Counted from the stretch's first letter, positions 26,001 through 41,000 are shown. The stretch: 64,000 nt of DNA from Nectonema munidae (GCA_030549495.1 JAUIRK010000891.1:1-64000), one strand, 5' to 3'. Made by a program: numbers and translations. Notes: generated from the letters alone by a model not told the origin.

Positions 26001-29000
26001 GTATTTCTTATTTTCCTTCCTTCAGCATCATCATCCAATACTTTCACATGACACAGGAAACACTCTTTTATCTCATTAGAAGAAGAAAAAGAGAAGAATT
26101 TCATTTACAAATAAATTATTTTTCCATCTTTGAAGAGCCACTATGTAACAAAAAAAAGAAGTAGAACAAAGAGATTTTATCGAAGTTCCTAGGACTGGAG
26201 AAAAGAGAAATGAAATGAATATTAAATAATTCTTCAAAGTTTAGGGTGTTTACTAAAAGCTATTATTATAAATAATTTGAATATTCATTTCAATTAAATG
26301 CAAAGAAGTATGGACATTTATATGCGTTTTCTTTATGCGAAATTAGTCCAGGTATGTAGAATAATTTTCAGTTGCGGGCGGATTAAAGTCTATAGGTAAA
26401 GTTTAGCGAGCCACAATTAAATTCGGATCTGTGTAAATTTTTAACATAACATAACATACTTTTTTTAAGCGAATAGAAAGGCAAATTTGCCTGTAATGAT
26501 CGCGTCAATTTAAGGAAAAGAATAACTAAACTGCTCGAGAATAGTATAAGTGACAATTATGGAAAAAAGATTAATATAAGAAAACTAGGATATTCCGAGT
26601 TACTAAGGTAGGAAGGAGCATAGATCTTATCTTTCCAGAAGTGGTCAAGGCGTTGCTTGAAGATGTTTAAAGTAGGAGAGTTCACCACATACGCGGGAAG
26701 GCTGTTCCAGTCGTTGATAATTCTGTTAGAAAATAAGTTTTTGCGGAAGTGCTTTTTGTGTCGGCTTTTTATAAATTTGTACTGATGAGTTCTTTGAAAT
26801 CTTGAAGAAATAAATGTAATTTTTTAACATGCTATTTAACTTTTGTTTTTATTTTACACTGAATTGAATGGTCTGATTTAGATAAATTATGAGAGATCTA
26901 TACATTGTTTAGTATTTTTTAAGCACTCATCATGAATAAAGGCATGCAAAATTGTTTTTGATCTCTATTTCTTATTATTTTGAAAAATAAAAACAAATTA
27001 ATCATTCAATTTCTAGCAAGAATAAATTTAGTGAAATAAAGTAACTAGGAAAATAGCCTGTCTTAAAAAACGGCTAGATAGATTTTAGAAAAAATATGTT
27101 CACAGCTCATGCCCGAGAAAATACCGTAGTATCTATATATTTTCAAATAAAGGCCAACAGAGAAAATTTTTTTAGATGTTTCACTTTGTATTTATATAAT
27201 TTCCAAAACTGTCTACAACTCACTATCCCTTATGGTTTTCATGCCGTGTCTTACAATGACATAAAATAAACTATTTATTCTCGAAAGAAGTAAGAAAGAG
27301 TTACTTTGGTCCGCAGTTGGCTTATTTGTTCGATCGTACTGCCTTGATAGTGTCTGCCCAAGTTCGATTCGAAATCGGGAAAATCCATATATCATTAATA
27401 TGCAGCTATGAAGAATATTGTAACTAAGAAAGTAATTGTCTTATATATTCAAAGTCCTGTATTCAGGGAGTCAAATCAGTGGCGTAGCTAGAAATTGGAA
27501 GTTGGAGGGGCAGAAGAGGAAATAGGGAGGCTAAAGTTTGAGGGGCGTGGGGGCTAAATTTATACATACATGCTCATGCTTATATAAAAATCTACCCTAA
27601 ATCCAAAAAAGGACGTTGGGGCAGTGAAAGTAGTTAGGGAGGGGTCTCTGCCTCCCCTCCCCCTCTTCTGTCCCCCACTATCTACACCCCTGAGCCAAAC
27701 GATAGATATATTTGAAAAGAAAGAGATATATTTGCTTAATCGAATATGTAAATATTTTAAGGATCAAGGATTTAAAAATAAAATCTAATTTATACATCTA
27801 CCGTATCAATGTTAATTGTTTTGTTTGATTTAGAAGTTAAATTATCCTGCACTCCAAAACAATTTTTACTGGTGGTTGAATTCACAAAAGAATTCTACGG
27901 CGCTATCTACAGTAAAAATTACTTCTTTAGTCACAATAATTGTAAGTTGGTAGGCAACGGAACAAGAATCATTACATACGAGCTTTCATTCGATGGGTGT
28001 GGAACAAGAAAGAAATTTGATGTAATTTCCTTATTTATTAACAAATCTTTATAATTTTTCTCATAAGCATATAGATATTTACTTTCGTCTAAAGCACTTT
28101 GGTCTAAATAACATTGACCTAATCTAAATTTTTTGTAAACGACGTTTATCAACTTTTATCGAAAAGAGTTTTGGTCTAGGACAGAGGTTCACAACTCAAT
28201 TAAATTTTTGCGGTCCCATTAGAAAATCAAACCATATTCTAACCCTTAGTATTTCATGAAAGAAAATATTTTATTGATTTACGGTTCAATATAAAAGTGT
28301 GAGGCTCCATCGCCCTTCCACTTGAAATCCTACGTTGATTATTATTGAACATGGTGTTCAAAGAATACATTTGCTATATCAAATAAAACATTGTCTCCTT
28401 CCAGTATAAATGGTGCGTAATCACTTAAGGTTTAGATTTATACCTAGTCAAAATCTCTTACTATAATTAAATGATTATTTTATCATTAGATGTTACTTGC
28501 TAAATAACGTTTTAATTAATGTTGAGACCCCAATATATCGTTTGCAGGCTACATTTGGAACAGCTTTCTGACTGCTGAAAAAGAACTTGTCTCTAGGGTA
28601 TAATAGTAGCTCTTCTAAGCCTTAAAGACGTGCCTAATGCATAAAAAAACAAACCTACATAAATGTTTACTCTTGTAAAGTAGGGAGTGCTATGGGTTAT
28701 TTAAAGGGGCAAATTCCAAGAACCGGACCTGGAGTACATTTGGAAAAACCCATCTTTAGATGAAAGTACAGTTGGACCAGTGTTCTTTAGACAAAATTGC
28801 TTTAGATGATAGCCTTTTAGTTTAGTGTTTCAACAATCATTATCTAGAAATAGCATTGTAAGTCAAATTATTCGGAATCGGTATTAATCGTCTACTTTTA
28901 AACATATGGCATTGGTAAAAATTGCAGATTTGTGAAGACTCTTTATTCAAAATTCGAACGTTATTCGGGATTTTTGCAGCATATAAAAAATAAAGAACTC

Positions 29001-32000
29001 GGCATCTTTTGTATATGATCTAAGAATAATAGTTTGTTCTTTTAAGTTTGACATATGTAAAAAAATAAGGAAAATAAAAGATCAAAGGAATATATTCAAT
29101 AAGAAACTAATAAGGGGTATCGTTAAGCGCAAATTAATTGTCTTATATTATAAATTCGTTAATCCTTTATATTTACAATGCTATTATAAGTTTATTTTTG
29201 TTAATGTTTTGCATGGAGAGCTTGAAACTGTCAAATCCATTAATTCCTTTATTTATGATTATAGAAAAAAAAAGAAGAGTTTTACGAAAATATCATTGTC
29301 ATCAAAATGGAAAAAGATTGGCCAATACTTACCACAAGTGATCAGGGCTTTCATATTAAATGTTGGCCTCAGAAGTTTGTAACTGAAAAGGAAATGGAAA
29401 GAGAGAAGAAGCTCAAAGTTCCGTAAGCAAACATCTTAACACTTGTTATCGAATCGTTTTCAGCATAAAACTTAAAGATAAATATTTAGATAATTAGAAT
29501 ATGTGATTTTCAGATAAAAAATTTCTCAAGAAAAATGAATATATATAAAAATTGTTTAACATGAATAGTATATATACTAAAAATATCAACTGTCTTTAAA
29601 ACGTTTTCAAAATACGAATGTTTGGTTGGAAATTTGTATGTTTTCACAGATTCACAAACGGTGACTAGATTCACACAACTCTTTAGCCCAAATTTCTATT
29701 ACAAAATGTCGATGGAAAAAAATAATAAATTTTTTTTAAGAAAATACTGTCGCTCTTTGAAAGAAACTTTTATCTTATCTTAATTAGCTACTATCTAACT
29801 TTAGTTAGTTTTTAAATAAATTTTCATTCGATATTTTGTCAAACCTCGCAAGATGTAGGTATTTTGTTCATTGAAATTGAGTCTGAACACCAAAGCCAAA
29901 ATACTATGTATAAATAATAATAATTACATAATATTTTACTACACTTAATTTATAATTTTTAAAATCATAATAAATCATTTTTATTTAAATCTAGAGCTTT
30001 AAAAGTTCCATTGAAAAGCAAAAAAATGTTGCCGATCCCGATGCCAAAGTGCACAATGAAGATTGTGAAAGGAACTGATCCGTTAAACGAACCCATAGAA
30101 AAATTAATTATTGGAGAAACAGGCACTGTTGTTATTTCCCTCGAAAACAATGGTATTCACTTTTACTTAAATACTCCACTAAAATCTGTCCTAACCTTAA
30201 GGCGAACATCTGCTGATTAGGGCCATTCAAAATCACTTTAAAAAATAATAGGAAACTACCTTGTGAATAAAGGACATTTGTGTAATGCAAACAGCGGACA
30301 AGTTTAATAACAATATATGAACATATTATCCATCTTAACGGACCGACCATCTGTATTGAAAAATCTTCAAGAGACAACATTAACTGCTAAGACCATATAC
30401 AATATATACACATAAAAGGACGTCGACCATTTTTTTTCGCTTCGCTCAAAAGATTTGGAATATTGGAGATTCGATCCGTTTCTCGCTAAGCTCGTAACAT
30501 AGAATCATTTCAGGTTAAATAGTGATTATATGAAAATATGTTATATAATCCGCAAAGAACTTGTAAAACCTATTTGGATTTAATTAAGTTAAATTGTCCT
30601 TCTCTTTTTTCCGTAAATGAGTGTATTCCCTCATATATTCTTCAGTGCACAGTAATTGATGAAAAGATTGAACAAAAAGACAGCCTATGTTTTTAATATT
30701 AATGAGCTCATAGATATTATTGAGTTTGGTAATAACGGACACCTACCAATTACGGACATGTTTACATCCTCTTATTGTCTGCAAAGTACTATATGTTAAC
30801 AAGATACTTTTATACTCAACCTCAGATGTGGCCAAATATTACCAGGCCAAAATTTGACAATCAAGAATTTATTTTTAGTTTTAAGATTAAAAATTGATTT
30901 TATTATTTTTTTTAATTTTAGATTATATCAGATCGTTTATATTTTTAGATAAAATATAATTTCAATTAAAAACTAAAAAATATTTTAAGGGTTGCAAAAT
31001 CTTCTCTAACGCCAGATCTTAAACTTTTAGCAGAAAATCCTATAGATCATTCAAGCTTTCAAAAGTTTATATAATGTTGCTGAATATTATGAAAGTAAAG
31101 GATGCATATTCCTCTCAGGTCTATAAAACTGGCTTTGGAAAGCGCTAGGTGCAAAAAGCATTATTTAGCCTACAGGTAAAGAAACATTGCGCTTTGTCTC
31201 AGCGTAATAAATATTTAGTGTAATGTTACATGTGGTAAACGAAATAAAGATAGCATTAGAAAAAATTACCGTAATTACGAGCATTTCGAAGCTAGCTAGT
31301 ATCGCCTTTTCATTGTGTTATCCTTCTAGCATCAATAAAATGGGTAACTTTTTTTTCATATGTTAATTTTTTTCGTAGAACCGTTTAATTGAAGATTATA
31401 TACTTTATTCATATATGAAAGAAACCTTAAAATTTTGAATGTAAACGTGCCATGTGTTATTTTTAACGCAAATATACATATGTACTACTTGTGTCGAAAA
31501 GACATACAAGACTGAATCTTTTACTATCATAAACGCTGTATTTAAAATCAAATAAAAAAAATAAAAAAATAAAGCTCCAGGGCTTTGTATATAAATAACA
31601 TATGGTTGAAAGGCATTAGTCAAGGACTGGCTAGATTTATAATTACTTTTGATAAAAATTTTTATTTGAAATTTGTTTTCATTAAAATTTTCCTTACACC
31701 ATTAATTAAATATGAAATTTGACATAAAATCAATAATGTTATATTAATTGATTCTACAGAGAAAGAAGATAGAAGAGTTAGACAAATACTTTTTTACTTT
31801 TTCTTTTATTTTATAATTTTTTTAAACTCTTGATTATACTTCTTAAATTACATAATCTTATTGGAAGTATAATTTTTTAGAAACCTCAATTCATTTCCTT
31901 GGCTGATGTATTTTTCATTGAAAAGAAATTATTTTTCCTAAACTCTGCATATTCAAAAATTTTTCTTAAATCAACTTAGATATTATGAATATAAATTTCC

Positions 32001-35000
32001 AGTGTAACCAAATCTAGAATGCTTATATTAACTAGCATAAGTTAGTTAGTTGGTGTCCTTGTTATAACTGGTCATAAACTTAGACAAGTTAGTAAAATAC
32101 TAGATTCTATAAAAATAGAACCTTGAGCATTAGGATCTTATTTTAGGTAAAATTCTACTTCATAGCCTTATTAATAGGATTGAATTTCTAAAAGCAAACG
32201 ATTTAAAGGCACAATTTTCACAGGGTTATATCGAAATATAAGAAGTGAATTTGAAAGGCTCCCTCTCAGAGCGAAGTCCATCTAAAAAAACAGCCAGATT
32301 TCAGAAGGGGGTGGGAGGCTTTTCAGCTAAAACTTATCAAAACCACATATTTCAGCGCCTTAAAAAATTTAAAAAAAGTATATAAATTTATATTTTTTGC
32401 ATGTTTTTTATGTTTTAAAATATTTGGTCTTTCAGTTCTACGCTGTTTTGAAGGCTAGGACAATCAAATTTCAATTAGATTTTTATATTGTTTATATTTT
32501 TCTTGAATATTTGTTACCCCAAAATACTTAATTTAAAGTGTTATTCTGACCTTTCATAACCACCAATTTCAAAAAGAAATATTTGAATTTTTTTATTTCA
32601 CAAAGAAATAAATTATGAGTAAAGGAATTTTTGAGTTTACGATTTAGAGTTAGATTAATTATTTGAGAAGCTAGCTAGCTTATCTAATTTATCCAGATGA
32701 ATCAGAACAGAAAAGAATAAATTGAGAGTCTTTTGTTCAAATTGTAAATTTTATAATCAAAATATTAATTCTTTTGAAAGTTTTCATTTTAAAATTTTTT
32801 AATTGATTAAACCGATTTCTACTTTATTTAACATGGAATATGAGCATCGTATTTCGAAAGTTGATTTGAGTAAAAATAGACTCTTAACATAATGATTCAT
32901 ATTTTATAAGCTATATTTCTGTGCATACCAAAAAATTATAATTCAGTTGCGTAAAAGCAAACTTATCTTTCCATACTATAAAAAGTCAATTTTGAAGAAC
33001 AAACTTAATTTTCCAGTTTATAGTGCTTAACCCATTAAGTCCCAATGTTCCCATTTGAGAACATAAGTAATTTTATCTTCGTCTGCTTTTTTCAATGACT
33101 TTGAATATAAATCGTCTGCGTTTTTTTAAATATCGTCTGATTTCTATGGTACTTAGTGGCTTAAAGGGTTGAATTAAACGAAAAATTGTCATAAAATGAA
33201 TCTTATTACTTAAAATGTATCTTAATTTATTTTATCATTTAGTAAAACATACAAAGTTTATTATTTTTTTTGTTTATTTTTTCATATTTTATTGCTATAT
33301 ATAAAATATAGAATAACTTAATTAAAATTTTAAATGAAATATTTTTTATTTCGAAAGAAATTTTATATTTTTTTTAGTTAAACACGAAGTATTCATTAAA
33401 GATTGCATTTCACATGATGGTTATAAAGATGTCACATTTGAGTTAATTGATAAAGATGGGTAAGAATTATATATTTTTTATCTAACAATTTTTTCAAAGG
33501 TTAAAAAGGGGATTCCTAAATTTGACATCATAAGTAACTTAAGTTATTCAAAATCGGAATCTTTTTTTTGATACCAAATTTTAAAATTTATTTCATCAGA
33601 TACCCTAGCTAAGATGACCATCTAACTTTATAATTTTATCCCATCATCTAGATTTTAGATGGATAATACCTACTTAGGCATTTCGACCTTATTCCTAATT
33701 CAGGGATTAAAATTTTAGAGAGAATTATCAATTTAAAAATACTAAAAACATCTTATTCTCTATTTGTTTATACAATAAACTTTTTTGAATTAAATTTATT
33801 TTTAGAACAAATATTATTTTTTTGTAAAAAGTTATAAATTTTACAATTTAATACTTTATTTGAATTAAAATTCAAAAAGACAGAAAAATCTCCCAACTAT
33901 AGTCATTTTCTGGATAAATGGAAAAATTATCCTAATCACAACGAGCGAAAAATTCAAATTTTTGACATTACTAAGCTTACTTTAATACCTTTATGAAAAC
34001 TTTCAACGTTAATAAACACCCAATTAGAATCTCTTATATAAAAATGTTGAGGAGCAAAATGTGAAAAACTGATAAAAAAAAACGTTAGTGTCCTGTCCAC
34101 AAAATCATACGGTTATAAAATTTAGATTAATTGAGTATATAAGCATCAAATAGATAAATTTTTTAAATATATAATTTTTTTTAATAAAAAATTTAAAAAA
34201 TTATTAAATAAAAATTAGTTTTTCCATTTTTTCAATGGAAAATAGATTTTTAAAAAATTATTTTTTTTAATTTAAAATTATATAAAAATAATATTTATTT
34301 GATTTTTTTATTAAAAAATAAACTTATAAAAAATTACTTTTTTAAACTTAAAATTAAAAAAAAATGATATCAACTTAAAAAGTTTTATTATAGAAACATT
34401 CTTATTTTTAATTAGGTAATTAGTTTATTTTCCTGTTAGTGAGTTAGTTAGTTAATTAATTAATTAGTTTCTTAGCTAGTAAAAATTTCTAACCTATAAG
34501 TTTAGAGTATCTATTTGTTATTAATTAATCAGTAAGAATTACTTAAAAATTTATTGTTAAGTGTTGCAAAACCGCTTAACTAGAAGTCAAGTCTGACTTA
34601 AAAAATTAAATACACATCTAATCAGAAATAAATATTAAATAATGGATTTATGAACTCTAAAATTTTATTAATTATAGCATTACAAGTTCAAGTGAAATGT
34701 TTTCAAATTCAAGTGAAATTTTTTCAAGTTTTAAGTAGTTTTATTTTTAGGTTCGATTTGAACCTATTTTTTATTGAGTTTGAAAATATTTAATTTTTTG
34801 TTGAGAAGATATATATTGAATTACAAATCTTTTACAAATTTTTAGAGTTCTAAAAAAATTAAAAAATGCAGACTAAAAATTAATTTTTGTAAAAATATAT
34901 TTTACCGATCTTAAAAATTTTTTAAGTCGAATCTAAAAATAAAATACTCTTAAAACTTGGAAACGTTACTTAAATTTGAAGACCACTTAAATTTGAAAAC

Positions 35001-38000
35001 ATTTCACTTGAACTTGTAATACTAAAGAATTTTAGGACTAAAATATATCCTATCAAATTTGAGAGAAATGGCATAATTACAAATTTTATTTGCACTAAAT
35101 ACCAAAAAGTAGCAATTGCGAAAGTTTCACGATCTGGCAAAGCTGTTTCTACCGACTATAGTAATATATATGTAAAGGCAAACAAAGTAGAACCAGTGAG
35201 ACTCGGACTTGTGAAGTACAGTACTCAAAGCACAAGTCTCAATGTGTATCATCGCATATCCACATAAAACAAACCATTTGAATCACAGAAATATTTTGCT
35301 AATTTAATTTAACATTATAGACATATTGATCTTGTGATTTTAACCAGTGAATAATATTATCGTTATTCTTTCTCCCTTCCATGCCTAATAGTGAAGATTT
35401 TGTAGCGTCCGAATCACAAGAGAAGTCCTCCAATCAAATAATTAGGATCATGCTGATTAAACAGAGTACATATTTGCGATATGTCTTCTATTTATTTTAT
35501 ACAGTCAGAATTGACACTTAATTTTGATATTTAGATTCTTTAATATATTATATGCAGTATTTTTAAAGATAATCATTACATTGTTTTTACCTATATTTTA
35601 TGATTTGTTATTACTGCCCTTATAGATGTCCTGCAATAGAAAAATTTGTACAGCCAATCAAAGTCTTTCACAATGAAATGGACAATAATAGTTACTTCTT
35701 TTTTCACTTTAACGTCTTCAAATTTCCTGATACAGACAATGTTTATTTCAAATGTCATATTACCCTTTGCTTGGGAAGATGCAAAAACGTACGTTACATA
35801 TTTCTTTCAATTTTACATTCCTCATATTGATTATGAAAATCGAATTCTTTGAAAGTGCTTATTTAAATATTATAGAATCTGCGCTACTTATCAAATATTT
35901 TAGGGCCTAGGGACACCTTGCCCTGATCATTACAGTTTTCTTTACACCTCCTCCTCTTCTTTAGAAATTTTACTTTTGTGGTCACAGAAAAACGAGATTA
36001 AGATAATCTCTAATTAATTTTATGTAGATAAATTAAAAATTGTAATAATATAATTTAGGACGAAAACTTTATTGGAATATTTCGACTTTCGTGAGTCTAA
36101 GTTAACTTATATAATAAAAATAGATAGTTGAGGAGGGGTAAATTAAAATATTGTTCTTTAAATTATATAATTACCCTATGTTATTATTTCAACTATATTA
36201 TTACAATCTTTGAATTAAAAATTGTGTGTGTCTGTATGTGCTGTCAAAAATTTATACACTTGTTTTATTCTGTCAATAATTTTATTCCATTATATATCTA
36301 ATTCTATCGCCTTACGCTGAAGAAAACCTAACAAGAATGTGATTTGCGGCTCAAAGTGTTCTTTCTTTGCACTTTGTCTCATAATGTGACTGCGTCATTG
36401 GTTTTAAAAATTGAAAATATAACATGTCATGATAGTAATACATGACTCTAAAAAAAGTTTAAAAATTTAAAACCTTACTTTTTACAAGTTTGAATACATG
36501 TTACCTTCATATATTTTTTACTTCTAAGTAAGAACGAAAAACCGAGATAATTCAGTTGAACAGGAGCAATAAATTCGTAAATTTTTGAGGTCACAATTTT
36601 TTTTCATTTTTTCTTTATTTTTAACTTTTTTCTTACAATTTTAGTTCGGTGGGTTAAGTTTTTATAAAAATGAAGTCATGGAGTTTATTGCCATATGCCC
36701 GTAAACGTTTTTATTAAAGCGAAAGTGAATCACTGCAGATTTAATCACACTATTTAAGGAAAGATAAATAAACAATATTGAAATTTTTTTCTAAAAAAAG
36801 TAAATTATGTATTGAATATATTTAGGTGAAATCATATTGATTGTATAATATTCCATTTTTAATTCTAGTTTGTTCTTTTGCAATACTATTTTGTCTTTTT
36901 GCAATTCTATTTTGTCTTTTTGCAATTCTGTTTTGTTTTTTTGTAATTCTATTTTTTTTGCATTCTGTTTCCTTTAACTTTTCTTAAATTTTTATTTGCT
37001 ATATTTATATTAATTTGACATTTAATATTTTTAATTTTAGATATTTCGACTATTTATGGGATAAAATTTTTTTTTATTTTTTGCAGAATTGGAAATTAAA
37101 TCTTGTTGAAATTTATAAATATAGTGTTTGTAAAAGTTAATGAAGGAAAATAAGATTTATTTGAGAAATAATTAAGATTTTAAATGCTTTAGTTTGTGAT
37201 TTTCTGCAAATAAATTAAAAAAAATTTATCGTGTAAATAGTCAAACTATCAAAAATTAAAAATAGTACATGTCAATGTAATATAAATATAACAAGTGAAA
37301 AATTAAAATTTAAAAAGTTGAAGGAAGCAAAATTCCAAATAGATAAAATAGAATTGCAAAAGGACAAAATAGAACTGCAAAAAGACAAAATTGAATTGCA
37401 AATAGACAAAATAGAATTGTAAAAGGAGAAAATAGAATTTCAAAAAAAAACAAAATCGAAAAAAATGGTATATATTCTAAATTATTAAAAATTTTTTAAT
37501 TATTCAAAAAATTATTTTTTTATTGAGGAAGTATATTTACTCAAAACTTTCTAGTTATTTAATGTTTGAATGATTAATCACCTTAAAAATATAAGATTAA
37601 AAATATAAGAATTGACAAAATGTTAAAGAATTGTATCCCCATTTTATTCTGGAAAAGCAGATGATATTTAGTAATCTAATAAGCCACATTAAAATCAAGA
37701 AATAGTGTTCATTATCTAAAGATAACGGTCAGATCAAATAGCTGAAATTATTGCCTAATAATTTCAAACATACTATCTTTATTTTTGAACTTTTGAAGAT
37801 TACTATTTTTTAAATATATAGAAACAATGTGATAGAGATCGCCAAATTAGACAAAGAGGAAGAAGGGACCTCTATGAAGATGAATACACAAAAGACTTCT
37901 TAGATGAAAACATTTTGGATGTAACATATGTGAATTTAACAGACAGCACTCTCGTTAAGATGGGTCCACAGAAGAATTCACGTTCAGGTTTTTTTAAATA

Positions 38001-41000
38001 TAAACATGTTTTTTAAAGAAACAAATTTTATATTTTACTTCCATACAAATAACGATATACTCAGTTAGTGTCAAAGTTGACCTGTTATTACTTGTTAATA
38101 CATCCTATCATGATCGACTGAAAATCTAATATGAAATTTTGTTTGGATTGACATCATTGCGAAAAATACAATTTTATGTAAGTAAATTGAAGATGATTGA
38201 ACTAAGATGGTGACTGCACGCATCAAGGAATTCAATATTCTTCTTTATTTTTGCGCAAAATTATAGATTTTCTTCCAAAAAAATTTCTTCAACTGAGGAT
38301 CTTCACCAAGTTAAAAAAAGCTCAACATTGGCAATATCATCAGAATGACGGCATTTTAGGTTTAGTAGATATCAGAAATGTTTTTGCGAACTAGACTATG
38401 TCAAATTCAGAATATTTATATTTTACTTACGAGTTATTAATGTATGTTTATGAGAATATTACTTTGAATATCTTAAATATATAGAATTTCATTGTATTCA
38501 TAAAAAATATTAAAAAAATCAAACTTTTATCACAACGTGCGCGCATTAAGATAAAAGAAAGATGTCATTGAAATAGAAACAGGTTTTATCTCTGCATCAA
38601 AATTTTGGCTAGCGACCCGAACTAAAAGAAGAGAGATTATTTATTTACATAAAAATACCAATGGGTTGAAAACGACACATATGAATTTTCATAGCTGAAA
38701 GATACAAAATTTAAAAATGCTTATATATTACAAAAAAGAATAATTGGCAAAATAATAATTTATTATTGAGCAAATGAAAAAATTAAATTATATAAAGATT
38801 AAAAAAAGTAAAACTTTGTTTTATAAATTGTAATATATACAAATAAAGGTATGAAAATTTAAAAGTTTGATGTATCAATTTTAAGAAAAAAACTGATTTA
38901 TTTTTAACATGAGGCGAAATTGGATCCTATTCGTGCTGTCCTGACTTCGACTCCTGAGTCGAAATGTTAAAAGCGTGGCGGATAAGCTTCAACACGTTGT
39001 ATGCTTATCACTTATCACTTATGACGTAGATAATATAATAGCTAGTCTCCTAAACTTATTTTTATTGATGAACGGAATTGTCCGAGAATTGCCCCTACCA
39101 AGTTCGACCTTTTAAAGTTTTTCGAAAGAAACATGTCGTCTCATTACTCAATATCGTTAACAATGGATCATCTTATATAGTCAAACATAGCAATTTAAGC
39201 CGCAGGCGGTGCAAGATTACCTATTTTAGTTGTATATGTAGTATATTAGCCAAAAAATATAAGCCTTACTTTGTTTTATCTTGCTCATGCACGACGTTTT
39301 TTCAGTAACAAAAAACATTTTATGTAAAATTTGAACAAAAGTTTTAAATTTCATTTTGCTGCTATATGCTTGAATCTTCTCTAATTCTCGATACCTAAGT
39401 TGGTATCGAAAGTAATTAGTAAAAAACACTCTATTTTTGCACATAAGTTATTAAAAATTATTGGATATGTAATTACTTACTAAATAGAAGAACAATATTA
39501 AAAAAAAGATATAAAGAAGGAAAAATTATAAAAACAAGACAAAGATTGTTGGATTAAAACGCCTACTTTTTCTCAGAAAAAATAAATTAAAGCTTTATCC
39601 TGAATGTTCTTTATTACCGACATTTTTTTCCAAGTAAGAGAGAGTATATTTTCGAAGACTTTTAGAGTATATCATTCAAAGACTTTTTAATGCACCAATA
39701 ATTTTCTTCTTAATTACAAGAAGGGATACTATTTTTTTACTAAAATACCAAAGATGTCACCAAAGTGTTTTACTTTGATGAAACCTTTTTATCTTCAAAT
39801 CTTTGAAGATATTCTAAATCTACTTTTCATAATGAAGAAGCATAAATGATTGCAACCCGTTGTCGAAAACAAGCACCGTCTTTTGAAAATTTTCTCAATA
39901 ATTAATGTTCAATTCTAAATTTTCATTATGATTCGCTTGAGGATGGCCACTTTTAAGATTTTCAAAACTTTCTTTTCCCATAGTATTTTAATACTTGAAT
40001 TTTTAATATTCTTCTATGAATTTTAAAACATTTAAAAATGAACATAATGAAGCACGATAGTAAAATTTAAAAATAATATAGAATTTTGTTAATGTGATGA
40101 CGACAGATTAATGAAGTCAGTTTCATTTTAAGACTTTTTTAGATTTGTCAATCAGTTTTGCTTTACCTGCTCTAGATGCAAGAAGAGCGTATTTAACTTA
40201 ACATCTTTTAACTACTCTACGTTGGTTTAGTTTTATTTCACTTTTTTCACGTAGAAACTTTATTCTGCGTTGTAAACTGTTTTTCCTTTATAAAAATGTC
40301 GTCTATATTTTTTCAAAAAATTGATGGTATAATTTTACACAAAGAATTGTTTCGTATAACCTCCTATATGCGGGGTGAGAATGAGATAATTTAAAAAAAT
40401 TGGATTAGTCTAGGTAGAAATTATTTAGCAGGTAAAACTTTTTTGAAATTTGAATTAATGTGTAGAAGTTAGAAATATTATTTGCCTGTCGTCGGCCTCA
40501 AGCCATTAAATCATTTGGAGGTAGAAACAAACAATTTAGTAGGAATTTTTTTATATACATTACACATTTAAAACTATACTTGTGTTGAAATGTTGAAAAA
40601 AATGTACTATAATTTTATACTCATTTTAGATGTATCAATGAAACTGATCAGTTCCTTTCCACAGAAGCAAGAAATGGATACCTCTCCTTATCTCATGAAT
40701 AATGAAATATTTGACAACGATACTTGTTTTTGTCCCATAGATCAAAAAGAGTCTTTTGAAATGACACGTTTTAGCTTTGTCAGTAGTTACATTATTGGGC
40801 TTCTATTAGCGATCATAATCATATTAGTAATGGTGGGAGTCACATGGATACACTACTTCCGAAAAAACTTTTCCAAAAAGTCTATCGATGATGAGTTGAA
40901 ACTGAAAAAATACTTAAAGTACCCCACTTCACTGTGGACTTTTAAAAAAGGAAAAAATAAGAGAACAAACTTAAATAATATAAACTATATTGGATCTTCT

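Noticed and set aside
27306-27390. tRNA-like or SINE-like stretch with a B-box-like AGTTCGATTCG
   Set aside because: No cloverleaf can be folded, the T stem does not pair, and no SINE tail or target duplication was found.
28182-28225. CAGAGGTTCACAACTC, resembling a hAT (Charlie-type) end
   Set aside because: No matching inverted end or target duplication could be found to the right.
30690-30780. Repeated ACGGACA words as ends of a Tigger/pogo-like element
   Set aside because: Only two words, no inverted arms and no TA target with matching ends.
35600-35852. Two overlapping open frames at the ZP exon as separate genes
   Set aside because: One frame is the ZP-C exon itself read beyond its splice sites; the other is its shadow.
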